NCBI GenBank assembly: GCA_030141605.1
Contig: JAQGDQ010000223.1
Span: forward strand, 132,204-189,703
Source of the DNA: Tubiluchus corallicola
Lineage: Eukaryota > Priapulida > Priapulimorpha > Priapulimorphida > Tubiluchidae
DNA length: 57,500 bases
Reading direction: 5' to 3'
The position numbers and the translations under genes were made by a program. The notes under the pieces are model-generated. The model did no database searches, was not told the origin of the DNA, and saw only the letters and a list, made by a program, of their open reading frames with translations. Of this stretch, positions 37,001 through 48,655 are shown one piece after another; the stretch's first letter is position 1; every line of letters starts with the position of its first letter.

Positions 37001-40000
37001 TACAGATAATAAATTTGCCGTTAATAGAATCAGCCAGATTAATTTACCAAAAACAATACAAACACCAACTTATACCAATTTAGTTGTTCTAGTGTATAAC
37101 ACTAGATGCTGGTGATAACAGGTTCAGCACGGCTACGAATCAGGAAATTCCATATTTTGCTGGTACTGCACGCTGGCAGTGTAGAGAGGCATCATAGTAG
37201 GTGAACCACCCAGAAGTAGTTTTTCCGGTGGTCAACCGTCTATTTACTGTCCAGGTTTGACATTAGAACCTTAGCTATTACTTTAAATTTCTTGTGCAAT
37301 AGTTCTCGTAACTTACTTCACAAAGGGTTAAGAATCTGCTCAAGGCGCAGTTTATTTGCAGCAGCAGCAAAAGTCTTGCTTCACGTCTCGTCAGGCTTAT
37401 AAATTTCCCTCATGCCATGAACCATAAAGCGCATTATTAACTTCTTGTTAGTGCTTGTCATAGATTTATTGTGGAGCGTGGTTTCGTTTTATCTATGTCT
37501 GTTTCTGTATCTCAGAGTGGATGACTTAATCATTCGAAGCCATATTCTATATATGTACCTAAAATTAAACCACAACCTGACGATAAAAACCATTTGTTTA
37601 AAAGTCAAAAGCAGCATTTTAAGCGGTAACAACATTGAGTTGGTTATCTTCTTACGTATACGTCAGTGTTCAAGATTATAAATTTTATGAATTATCATTA
37701 AATGGTGCAGAACATAAATTCATAATTATTACCAATAGGTAATCAAGACGCCAAATTATTTGCAAAAACGGAACGTAGTGTAGTCAAGTCATGTCTAATC
37801 TGTATTTGACCAATGCACCACAGAAGACGAGCCTAATCAGCTTAACACAGAATTAATCAGAGTAATGAACATTTACAATTTAACATCGCTAATATGAGCT
37901 CAAGAAGACTTGATATCAAACGTAGCTCCTTCATCGCTTTTTACATTAATTAAATGCGCATTTAGAAATCAGTCTGACAACAAATAATTGTTTAGAGTTC
38001 GTTTGTGTCTGTTGAAAGAAGGGAAACACGGCAGGCAATTAGTTACTCATGGAAAAATCAGTCAAGAAAAAACTTACACAAAACGTATGACACAAATTAC
38101 ATAAAACTTTGTACTCACGTATTGGCCACAAGCAGTATATTGCCCATTCAACAACACCACATCGTAGCCAAAAAGGTAGTCGAAGTACCATGGGGTGCTC
38201 CTGGTTTAACATAGGTCCACCGCCTCCGCCGCCATTGCCAGTTAAAAGTTCCATCGTTTAATATGGATGAGGTGGCTCAGAACAAAGTCACCTAGCTTCA
38301 CAAACTTTGAAAACTGTGTCGGCAAAAATACCTGGTGATTTACAAACTTGCAATACCAAAAAGACTTTTGTGCATAGAACCTATAAGCGATTTTCTTTCT
38401 CTCTCCCCGTCTGTGTTTTTTGGAGTTTTTACGAGAAGCAACGCACTTTTGACCAGCTAAGGTGTTAATGAGCTTGTGGCAAGCAGATGTATCGTTCCGG
38501 GTCAGTATTCTTCACAAAACTCAAACGAACCTTCAAATCTCACGGTCACCTTAGTTCTCGCCTGACAAAACAAACAAAACTGATATCACAGTTATGTTTC
38601 AAGTTGAAGGGATTCATTACACGCTGGAGATTTCATTCATACGTGCAATAGTTGCAACCGTCGACGCAAAGAAATTAATGACAGGAACGTGACTGCAGCT
38701 TTGCTCACCTGTGTCGTCACGTCACATCAGCCAAAGATTTTCATTTTCTTTTATAACCAAAAACAATTTGAACCAGTCCTAGCCCATCTCAGAAACACAA
38801 TTGCCAAAGAACTAGCGACTTTTCTTGAAGATAATGGATCAATATTGTAGAGCTCGTCTCAAGACAAGTTTTGTTCTGTTGCACACATTTCAGACATTCT
38901 TCACCTTTTATGATCCATTTCGTCGGGAATGTAAAATACAAATTGATTTGTGAAGGGAAGACAAAGCGAGTGAAAACAGTGGTCAACGAAAACGATGACG
39001 TCAGCAAAATGAGCTATAGAGACTTTCACGTTCACTATATACCTTCCGAAATTAAAGAGCGTTATATTACTAGAAGTAACCTAGCCAACGTGGAACATAG
39101 AGCAGGGATTCATAAACTTTTCTTGAGTCAGGGCCATTTTGAGAGTCTGGATAAAACTGTTAAAGGGAAAGAAAAAGCAATGTTAAACTGTGTCCTAAAA
39201 ACGTTTTATGCAAAGTTATATTACTCAGCATTGCAATTACCTGCTCGAAGACTTACGTAACTAGGAAAGAAAATTTTGTGTAATTTAAAATAATCCTATC
39301 AAGTGGTAGAAGTCGCTTATTAACTTTCTGAGCGTGCGAATTTCTCACCTTCTCATCAAAAAACGTACTTTTAATCTTATTGACAAATACAGTAATTTTA
39401 AAAATTGTTTAGTGAAGAGTGCGCTACTAATACTCTGATTGTGTTTTCAAACTTTATGGAGTGTTATCTCAACCTGTTTCAAATTATTTATCCTCAAAAT
39501 GGCTGCACCTAACGGTCGTCGCGGGAGTTTAAATTTTCAAGTTTTACACGGCGCTACTGCTAACGCAAGGCTTGTATGCAATAAGACAACATGTGAGTGG
39601 TACAAAATTTCAAGACGAATTTTTCAAGTTTTATGTAAGTAAAGGGTTTTCTTGTGCTTTAAGCCATGCCTATAACAATGCGCATAAGCATACAAAGGTA
39701 ACATTTTTCATCGGATGAATACGATTTATTTTACTGGAAAATCATTATTATTTTTCGCACACACATAACAATAATTTACAGGTATTTAGGATTCTCATTT
39801 TTCGTACCCAATTAATAAACATTCCATGACAAAATGAGAGACATAAAGCTGTTTTAAGTTAAACAAAAGCAAACTTTAAGTGTGCTCAAAAGTTCATTTT
39901 AATAAAAAATGTTTTAAGAATCTAACATTGGAATAGTGTTAACACGGAGCTAACACTAATATTTTGCACACAATGAATACACGTTATTCTACTGGAAAAT

Positions 40001-41390
40001 CATTATTAATTTTTCTGCGTACACACAGTACTAATTGATAAAAATAATAACTATTTTTAATAGTGTTTGACTCTGTGATTTTATGAGGTATTTGAATGTG
40101 CGTAATAGCATTCCATTTGCTGTTTTTTTCTGCAGTCACCTAAAAACGTGCGTAATCCTTGTATACGTTTACTTATGCATACATTATACAGTAAAAATAA
40201 TAAAATAATGGTTAGATTTTTAAATTCTTATCTGACTGCTACGAGTCTTCTAAAGTCAATACAGAAAGATTTTACTTAAGAGGACCACAGACACTTGGGA
40301 CAAACAACTTTTAATATTTCTCGCTGACGCTAATAAAATGAATTTATAATACAAGAAACTTTCCATATTTCTACTCATTTCGTCACTTTACTATCATCGT
40401 TCATTAAAAATGAAGAATAAAAAAAAGGAGAGTTTTGGTAAATTTGGCTCGTTAACCCAAATTAAACATTTAATAAGAAATCCCAAACATGCAAGTCGTT
40501 ATTACTCGAATGTGTATACCCAGCAGTTACAATTAATCATCTACGGCTGTTTAGTAAGTCCTGGGGATGACAATGACAATGACAGCGAGGCAAGATTCAC
40601 GTCAATGATTACCGTTGTCTTTTCCATGTTTTTGATGACTTCATCTTTCGTGCAGGCAGACTGCTATCATCGAGTACGCGCACATTCAGGAGAAGATTTG
40701 GCATCTCTACTGCTAGTTGAGTCTGTCAGGTCATGTACGGCTATCGTTTAAGGTTGAAAATTCCAAGGGGTTTATCTGAACCTGCTTGAATATTTTTGGC
40801 AAAACACAAAAAACGGACAAGAGCAAATTCAGCTACAGTATTGAACAGTGATAATTTGCTCTAGGACAAGCATGGTCAAGAATTTGAAAACTTATTATGC
40901 CTTATATTTGTATGTCCATTACCGTTATGGGTGGAGATAAGATACTCTTAAAATACAATAATGGGTTGTATAATAATAAAAACATAAAAATGTGGAGTGT
41001 AGCCTCTGTGTAAAGGTGCTACAATTCTTGCTTAGATCGAAAGCTGAAAAGTCAGAATTGAATTTGTTACATGTTTGGTTTTGGACTCTTTTGCTGGATA
41101 TCAATTAAAGCTGTCTTTGTGTTTATGACGCCAACATCAAGACCACACACTTCTGAAATCTTACTGGTTACTACTACCAACATTATATAGAAGTTGCAAA
41201 CATCATTTACATCTACTAGAGGATAGGCTATTTACAGTGGCAAAATAAATTACTTAGATATGAGAAATCCTCAATCGAACTTAGTTAGATAGACAGTAGA
41301 TCTGGCGCTTTCTATACTTGCTTTGGAGCGTCATCTGGCGTTAAAACATATGGAAAATGAAACATTGCCGTAGTAAACAGATCATTGCTT
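37001..41390. other. Mostly gene-free; weak exon candidates
   Basis: A 129-codon plus frame at 38871-39260 has mixed composition (RVKTVVNENDDVSKMSYRD) but no start context, splice site or family. A pyrimidine-rich acceptor at 40656 (catctttcgtgcag) opens two competing short frames, one reading QTAIIEYAHIQEKIWHLYC then stop. A roughly 55-bp direct repeat, with ACTGGAAAATCATTATTA in one copy, occurs at 39714 and 39973. None is strong enough to call. Confidence 0.35.
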
Positions 41391-42603
41391 CTACCGTTTT
41401 TTTATTCTGCAAAGAACAATATTTTTAATGTTTAATTACAATAGCTATGTTATATTTAGTACAATATTATTACAACAAATTATTCCAAAGCTAATGTACT
41501 GCACTAAAGCTGCACACTAGCGTTGGCTCCAAAACCTTATAATGGCAATTAATTTACAATACAATACAACAAAATCCATGCTCACCGAAATAGTAGGAGA
41601 ATGACAATTAAAAGAATAGCAAAAACTTGTAATGCCATCAGACCTATCATGGAACCAGTCAGAACTCGGTAAGACCATTCAAATGACCGCATGGCACAGA
41701 ACATGTCAGTGTACGAACACTCCGTAGCGTAATGAGCCCTGTAATGTAATGTAACGTAATGTAACGCAACGAAACGTAATGTAATTTAAGGTAATCAATG
41801 TAATATAACGTAACGTAAGATGTAATGTAATGCAATAGGACGCAGTGCTTTGTCATCGAACGTGTTGGTTTTCATGGGGCATCTTGTTTTCATTACACAA
41901 ATTAGGTATATAAGCAAAAATAACTGCTGGCCATGAGCATTGGTTATAAATAATAAATTTATAGACAATCAATTTATTACGATAATTAAGATGAATAATA
42001 GTGTCAAGAAATATGCTAGTATAGCATACCTCGAGTTATAGCGTTTACCCTTTTTGCCTGTATCTGCCCTAGCAAACAGGTTTATGAATGAATATGTAAG
42101 CCTGTAGGATAAGTAGTATTTGGCATCGTGCCCAATTGCCCATGATTGAGAATTTTATTCTAACTTTAATAGGCTTCCTCTAACTACTATATAATTTGTG
42201 TTCGGTTTTTGTAAAGGGTGTTAACATAGCTTTTTTTCTCGAATATTAGAATTAAAACCGCTAAAGTTTACGACTAATAGGCCATTTTATTTTGGCTTGA
42301 TTAAGAGTAATAATCTGATTCAGCCATGATGACCAACAGCTATTCATAGAAATTAGCCATGATATGACCATAGTTACTGTAACTATAATTGCAACTTTGA
42401 GTACAGCAGAGATAAACCGCAAATCTAGCTTAAAATAGCATTAATATTTTTAACAATATTATAATAACTAAGAAAAACAAAAATTACTCACATTTTGCTT
42501 ACTCAGTATAACAATTTGCCTCCAGGGTAAATCGTATTATTTCGCCATTTTGTGGTTTGCTGAATCTATCTGGTGAAGCAATGGTAAGTCCAAAGTTCAG
42601 TAA
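41391..42603 (-). CDS. Tetraspanin-like membrane protein, 3' exons (T1)
   Basis: Three minus-strand exons join without breaking frame. Exon 42603-42503 (101 nt, acceptor attttcag, donor GTAAGC) encodes LLNFGLTIASPDRFSK...FTLEANCYT plus GA. Exon 41738-41586 (153 nt, donor GTGAGC) supplies the last codon base, then AHYATECSYTDMFCAMRSFE, WS and a membrane helix (GSMIGLMALQVFAILLIVIL). Exon 41406-41391 gives a tail of only RIKKR before TAG. A Cys-bearing extracellular stretch that runs through FEW into a long helix with a Q in its first half, then a very short basic tail, is what the end of the large loop and the fourth helix of a tetraspanin look like. The CCG motif and helices 1-3 were not found. 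The related gene T2 lies upstream in the same direction. An unrelated four-helix family remains possible. Confidence 0.7.
41741..41836. repeat. GTAAT/GTAAC repeat abutting a splice acceptor
   Basis: A degenerate pentamer array (GTAAT, GTAAC, GCAAC). On the minus strand it reads (ATTAC)n and runs straight into the acceptor TTACAG of the T1 exon starting at 41738, so the repeat supplies the pyrimidine tract and the AG. Confidence 0.85.
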
Positions 42604-44706
42604 CTGAAAATGAGTGTGGCTTTTTAACACCCGATGGCGCTGTGGTTGGTTTTTATTGTCTTTGCAGAGTGCAATTTGGTTTAATGAAATTGTCGACCTG
42701 TGCCTTTGACGCGTTTGTTGTTTGGGCATAATAACATATCATAAGCTCTTTATGAGAAATAGCACTTTATCGTATAAGACACCCAACAAAAATCTGCAAA
42801 AACTGACTACGTGATAAGCAAATGAGAATTTTGCCGTATTTAAAAATTTAAGAAGTTACATGATTTCTAAATTTGTCTTAACTTTGAATGAAGCAGGGAT
42901 ATTTTGAGTGTGGCAGTGAAATAATTCAGCAAGAAAGGGTTACTTTGGTTTGGTTGTCTTTGCTTTGGCTGGTTTAATTTTCATCAAGAATATAACAAGA
43001 AATGGCGTTAAGAAACGTGATGTCTATAAAAAGACTGCGCATGGCAGAACAAGAAAAAGGCAAAACACCCTCATTATCAGCTAAAAAACTTTTTATTATG
43101 AATAACTATAGAACAAGAAATGACTAAATCAGCATGAGGAAACTTGCAGTATCTAGTTGACTATAATAGTGAGTTCATTTCTAATTCTTGTAAGGCATTT
43201 GTTTATAATTACATGTAGTTATTTTCTCTATTTCGCGAAGCCACTTATTTTCTGCAATTATGATAATTTATCTCTGCATTTTTATTTTAATTGACATTGC
43301 TGTTTTTGGTCCTCAAAACGTAACATAAGTTAGTACCGCCAGGAATATATGGGGTGTCAGAAAATGACAGCCAGCCACTAACTGCTTAAAGAAAGCCAAA
43401 AGATCAGATAGAAGCTAGCAAGACCATCATAAGGAACATTTAATTTTTAATAAAAAACACTTAGTACTGCCATTAAACGCGGCGCTGGGAGCCGGAAATG
43501 AACAGAGGTACTTTTCATGTTGGTTCCTCAATGGCAATGGTGTAATTACCTAATTCCAGGTTTTTTATTAAATGACAAGTAAAGAGAGAAAAGAAATATA
43601 ATAATGACTAAATACGTTTACATTTATTATTATGTGTAGCGGAGCTATCATTTCCTGACACTTTGTAAAAATACATAATGTAAGAATGTAAGGCGTAAAA
43701 GAATTAAAAACTAATTAAACAAAAAAATAATTAAATTGATAAATCATTAAGAATATCTACTTATCGGAGTACATGTCCATTAATCGTATCATTTTGAAAG
43801 TTTCCATCATAAGAAACTCTATAACCTTTATCTAGCAATTCAGTAATCAACGTATAATCGTATAATAAAAATGTTACAAATTTCTGTTTAATTCCAAGAC
43901 ACTAATCTAATTAAAAAAACGAAGAATAAACATTGAGGTTTACCGCATTATATTATCTGCACGTAAACTTTATTACATCAATGTGAACGTGACATTAACC
44001 AGCTAATATAATGATATAGGCACGCAATATTTTTGTAAACTACAAAATGATCAACACGACTACAAAAAACAGTCAATATTTGCTCACAGTAGCCGCATAG
44101 TAACAAATTCATCTGTCAAGATTTTGCCATTATAAAACACAATTTCTTACTATGACGGGCAACCACAATTTGAAGAGTAGATGCGCTTTGCATAGCATAG
44201 GTACACTACGTGGCATGTTTGCGCATTGCACAACTTCTTACCACGCGGTCACGAGGTATGCATGTTGAATGCTTTCGATCTGCATGGTTTCGCACGTCAC
44301 ATTGTAATTATACCAAGGCCCCAACGCACCTTGTAAATAAGACAACGTGAGTTCTTAAAGTTATGTTAGATTATCATTAGATTCACATAAAGCTATTGGA
44401 AACATCAAATGATGCCTTAAAGGCCTTCATTGTTTAAAGACCTGGCGACCCATTAATGGCTATTATAAACGATTCTTGTGATGGCGCAAATGTCACTATT
44501 CGAAGTTCCTTGCACATTTAAAGCAAGGTAAAATCCTAATGGCTATCTGCTCTACAAGTAAAACTTCTTTTCTGTTGTGCCTTGATATAAACAAAAATAA
44601 ATATGTCCACGAGTTATTTACTAGTATTGGCTTTTTTCTTTTTACAGTTACGATACTGCAACTAATATTGTGTAAATAGAAAAAATGATTCAGAAAAACT
44701 GTTTTA
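42604..44706. other. Probable upstream part of T1; other candidate exon
   Basis: The earlier exons of T1 should lie here on the minus strand but none could be proved. On the plus strand an acceptor-like aataattcag at 42929 opens 42930-43084: a hydrophobic run (GYFGLVVFALAGLIFI) followed by a very basic tail (VKKRDVYKKTAHGRTRKRQN) and TAA. It resembles a last exon with a membrane helix, but TTTGG/CTTTG simple sequence could produce the hydrophobic run by chance. Confidence 0.3.
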
Positions 44707-45301
44707 TCACGTTTCTGTTTCAAACTTCTGGTCGTAGACCATCTCGTTTTCATGTGAGCAAACATTCACTTGCGGCAATCTGAAAAATACAACACAATTT
44801 GTAACCAGTTGTGTTTTTTTCGCTATCAAACGTATTTTGATGTAGCTCAAAATTTTGTCAGCACCATCATTTTCAGTCGTCGTCGTCATCAACATTATCA
44901 TCGTAGTAATCGTTGTCATAATCGCGATCATTATCATCACCATCATCGTCATCAGTGTGGTCGTCGTTGTCCTCAATCTTATAAATTATAGACCTAGTAA
45001 TCTAATCGATATTGATGTTATTATAAGCCTATAACTGGGTCATCAAAGAACGACAATCTCGCCTCAAAATCGAAGCACAGAACAAATTTTAGTTCAAAAC
45101 CGTACAATTTCGTCAAAAAATACTTACTTTATCCACAAAACTATGGCCAGCAAAAATAATACTAGTGTCTGTGCTATTGCCACGCCAATGAAAAAACCCA
45201 TGAACATGCGAAATGACCATTCCAGAGATCTAATAGCGCAGAAATCGTCATCCCTATTACAGGTCATCGCACTGAACTTAGACTCATCTGACTGCGTTTC
45301 C
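44707..45301 (-). CDS. Tetraspanin-like membrane protein, 3' exons (T2)
   Basis: Two minus-strand exons. Exon 45301-45128 (174 nt, acceptor taatttcag, donor AAA|GTAAGT) encodes ETQSDESKFSAMTCNRDDDF, then CAIRSLEWSFRMF and a helix (GFFIGVAIAQTLVLFLLAIV). Exon 44779-44707 (acceptor tgtatttttcag) completes the Lys codon and adds LPQVNVCSHENEMVYDQKFE, then TET and TGA. Both splice phases equal those of T1 at the matching junctions, and FCA.RS.EWS.R....G..IG.A..Q aligns with T1, so the two are paralogs. The tail is longer than in T1 (24 residues against 5) and carries a Cys and a Tyr. A possible third-helix exon lies at 46029-46107. A plus-strand frame over the exon is antisense. Confidence 0.7.
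44868..44980. repeat. Imperfect ATC/GTC trinucleotide tract
   Basis: Degenerate CATCAT, CGTCGT and TTATCA triplets lie in the intron of T2. The Thr/Met-rich and His/Arg-rich frames over it are not genes. Confidence 0.8.
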
Positions 45302-46028
45302 CTGAAATTAATTAAAAAAATGTCACTTTTTGCTGGAGCGCGGTTTAAAGATTAAAATGATTTTAGTTAGTATTCGACTATATAAAAATTCTGTATCAAT
45401 CCTATATGTTTTCGTTCACTTCAGAGTAGAAAAAAGGACATAAGCCTGTTACTTCTGTAAACAATAACAAGTCCGTCCCTCAAGCGTTACGTTATTTGCT
45501 ACTTTGATTTATTTGATATAAAACAGTGTTTGTTACTAGTTATACCTGTAATTCATTTATATGTCTCCAATCGTTCCTTAGCTACATTACTTGACAATTT
45601 TCACCAAAACTTTGGATGACGTTAGATATGTATTATATAAGCTTTTGTTTTTGTTTTGAACTACTTCGTTACAGCATTACAGCAGGCAATTTCACACTTA
45701 TTTGATTTAATAGAAAATTGTAGGCTTTACGTGTCTTTAATTTGCTTACCATCAAAAAAATGTCATCTAAGCAACTGCAGGTGTAGTTGCTAAAGTATAG
45801 ACTGAAACATATGTTAAAATTTGATAAATATCAAATGACAAGTTAAAGAAACTATTGTTGTTACACATTAATACTACTTAATGTTTAGCAAACAATTTAC
45901 ACTATTAGAACTGAACTTACCAGGACATTTTGTTGATGGCTTAGTTAATCTCCACTCAACAGTAAACAATACCAACGTTTTCAACGGAGCTGCTTTCTTC
46001 TTCAGATATTTGCATTACAGCCAACGTC

Positions 46029-46107
46029 AGGTGCAAAGTTCATCATGTTTGCAACGAGTGTCACTTGCGCAGCCAAAAGTAGCGTCAAGTAGGACAAAAT
46101 AATAAAA
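46029..46107 (-). CDS. Candidate exon with membrane helix (T2)
   Basis: After a good acceptor (agtcgattacag) the minus strand is open for a hydrophobic segment, ILSYLTLLLAAQVTLVANMM, followed by NFAPDVG. Position and orientation fit a third helix of T2, upstream of its loop exon. The only donor before the frame closes is a weak GCT|GTAATG, and the loop exon expected between this and 45301 was not identified, so the link is unproven. Confidence 0.35.
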
Positions 46108-47386
46108 CTGTAATCGACTTAGAAAAGACATGTTGCAATTAGTGTTCATAGTTATACTTTTGATGGTCAGACCATTGGTAACACTGCCAAAGTTATTTAT
46201 TTATTTATTAGTTATCTATCTGTACGCTTTCTGCATTAAAATAAGCAAATAAAAATATATAAAACTAAAAAACATTACTAACATTAGTCTAGAAAGACAA
46301 ATAGAGTTATATATTTAATTAAGAACCGATTCTTAGCAAAAGAGAAAAATATTTCACTTTCTAGAAAAAAGAGAAATATCAAACAATTGCATTAAAGGAG
46401 AAATAAAAATGTAAAATTAATCGCTCTGATATAAAACTCTTGGGTGCATTGGCTTAATCAAAGTAATCGATTCTCGTCGGCCATTACTTATACCGCTCAA
46501 AAATTTGGAAAAATTTTAATTTTGGCTGATTTTTTTGCTCTACTGTCAGTTATTGAGTCATAACTATAGCTAGCTAAATTATACGTATTCTTCGAAATAA
46601 AATGTTTCACAATACGTTGAACTACGTTATTCCCCTATCATAGTAGCCTTGTAAAATTAATTGTTCTCTGTTCCAATTATAGGCTACATGAAACAAGAAA
46701 TCATTAGCTAAAAGCAATTAAACCAATAAGCTTTTGCAAAACGGCCTCTCCGTTTTAAAATATAATTCAAAGTGATTTATTCGTACACAGTAGCGTGAAT
46801 AGTATATCATCTCGCCAATTGACATTTTCCGTTACAACTTCTCGGCTCGGCTCTCATAGCGAAGCTTAATTGTTTAAAGTGCTACAGTTGGTTTTGTCTG
46901 AGAAAAGATTTTAATAAAAAATAATCTCTTTTTATGACACGCACCTGGATAAACAAGCACTGCCTTTGCTAATTTTATGATAGTATATGCAAGCAAAACA
47001 AAATTATACTGGTAGTTTTATTGGAAGCTAAGAGAAAAAAGTTTATTAGAGAAAATGGAGCTATACACCTGTCTCTGAGGCGGAATAAATTGTCTACCTG
47101 CATGGAAAATAATGGCGCTTTTCTAGATCAAAGCTGTTCTATCGCATTTCTAAAACCTACCACCCTCAAAATGTATTAATAATTTTAAGTCAGCTAACGG
47201 GTCACTCACAAGTTTTCTGCATCACTGCCAAACCGTTCAGTCCGGCATGGCTGGACAACAGCGCTTGATCCTGCATATAAGCTGAGACGATGTAAGTTCA
47301 ACGTTATTAATCTAGCAGACGCTATGGCCAACATATGTAAAGATGTGAGTTTTTTAACTGATATTGTTTTTTGTTATGTATCTAAT
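46108..47386. other. Probable 5' part of T2; one candidate exon
   Basis: On the minus strand a tidy splice-bounded segment lies at about 47280-47217: acceptor cttatatgcag, donor ACTT|GTGAGT. It is open in two frames (DQALLSSHAGLNGLAVMQKT, or SSAVVQPCRTERFGSDAEN). The second ends in the phase that would join the T2 exon at 45301. No start codon exon was identified. Confidence 0.3.
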
Positions 47387-47560
47387 CAAATCAAATCAAT
47401 TTATTTCACTCCAGCAATATTTATATATATATATGTATACAGTACATATGATTAGAAAAAAAACAGTATAGGTAAAAAAACATTGTTGAGGTCAAATTAA
47501 CAAAATAAGAGTTGGATAAAATATTCATTTACGCAAGTAACCCAGTAACCCACTGAATCT
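47387..47560 (-). mobile_element. Possible LINE 3' end
   Basis: TCTAATCAAATCAAATCAATTTATTTCACT reads on the minus strand as AGTGAAATAAATTGATTTGA plus further TGATT repeats, the same layout as the LINE end at 35.33 kb. A (TA)n stretch lies at 47421-47434. No ORF2 is recognised next to it. Confidence 0.35.
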
Positions 47561-48655
47561 ATTGTATTACAATAATTCTAAATAAATCATATATATGTAT
47601 GCATAATATATACGGACAAGCAAAGCACCAAATTGTCACTTGGTTCCTCATGTAATTACCTCTAATTTTCAATAATCTTTTTAGATAATGAGGAACTTTC
47701 GAAACACTACTTTAATTTAAATTTTTGTAACAAAACGTGCAGGAAATATTTTAATACTCAATCCATTTGGCTTCAGAATATATGCTGCAAAATAGCCAGC
47801 AATTTGGCTTACTAGTCACTTGTCAAGCCTTATTCCAAAATTCGCACCCTAATGATTCCAGCTTCTGTATCTCCCAGTCTGCGGTAGATTAAATTAAAAG
47901 TGCTCATGAAATAATTTACTGATTAAACAACAAACTTTCAATAGTTTTACATGGTACAATAATGCATTACCAAAAACGTTTTAACAACTTTCATTAGCTT
48001 GAAAGAACATGAGTATGAAGATTTAAAAATGTTCTAAAATTTATTACTAATTAACAATTATAATTAATAATTATAGTTAATAATATTGGTTGCAAATCTG
48101 ATAAAAAAGCAAATACTCATACAGTGAGAAAACCAGTTGTCACTGATAAATAATCATTACTTCAACTTGCTTGGCGACTGGACTCAGTAATTACGGTAGT
48201 AGTGGTTGGGTCGTCTCAGCAGTCGTCCGTCCGGTAAATTCGCATTCTTCTAGTACTTTCTTGTCTTTTTTGCGTTATAAAATTACTATTGCTTAACCGT
48301 CACCTACCCCATTATTCATAGCGCATTCTGGAAAGCAGAATGGTGGTTAATTTTCTTTTATTAAAATGTGGGTTTAATTGTTTGGATCGAAGTGGGTAGA
48401 CATTTCAGACACTTCAACCAGCTCTAGTAAGTTGCCGAATAATTTTCTAACAGAGTACTGTTTTGCGTTTCGTGCCTTCTATTGAATTTGAGGTCTCTAA
48501 TTGGAGCTTTTAACCCTTTCATCCAGTAAAAAAAACAGTTGTTCTTATTATACAAAATGGCTAGCAACACTTTACTTATAGTGCGATTAAACAATGTCTA
48601 ATCCTGAAATACCATTCAGCTTCCAAAGCAGGTTTGGGCAGCGAGCTTGTGCCAC
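47561..48655. other. 3' flank of receptor R1
   Basis: AT-rich, no exon seen. A minus-strand AATAAA lies at about 48357-48362, some 290 bp after the R1 stop, and is a plausible poly(A) signal. Confidence 0.5.

Noticed and set aside
38871-39260. 129-codon plus-strand gene
   Set aside because: No recognisable family, start context, splice site or neighbour supports it; chance remains likely at this length.
43340-43420. Minus-strand exon after a pyrimidine-rich ttctttaagcag acceptor
   Set aside because: No good donor, and the frame does not join the T1 exon in phase.
46920-47030. Minus-strand exon between a strong ctcttag acceptor and an ATCCAG|GTGCGT donor
   Set aside because: All three frames contain stops, so it cannot be an internal coding exon.
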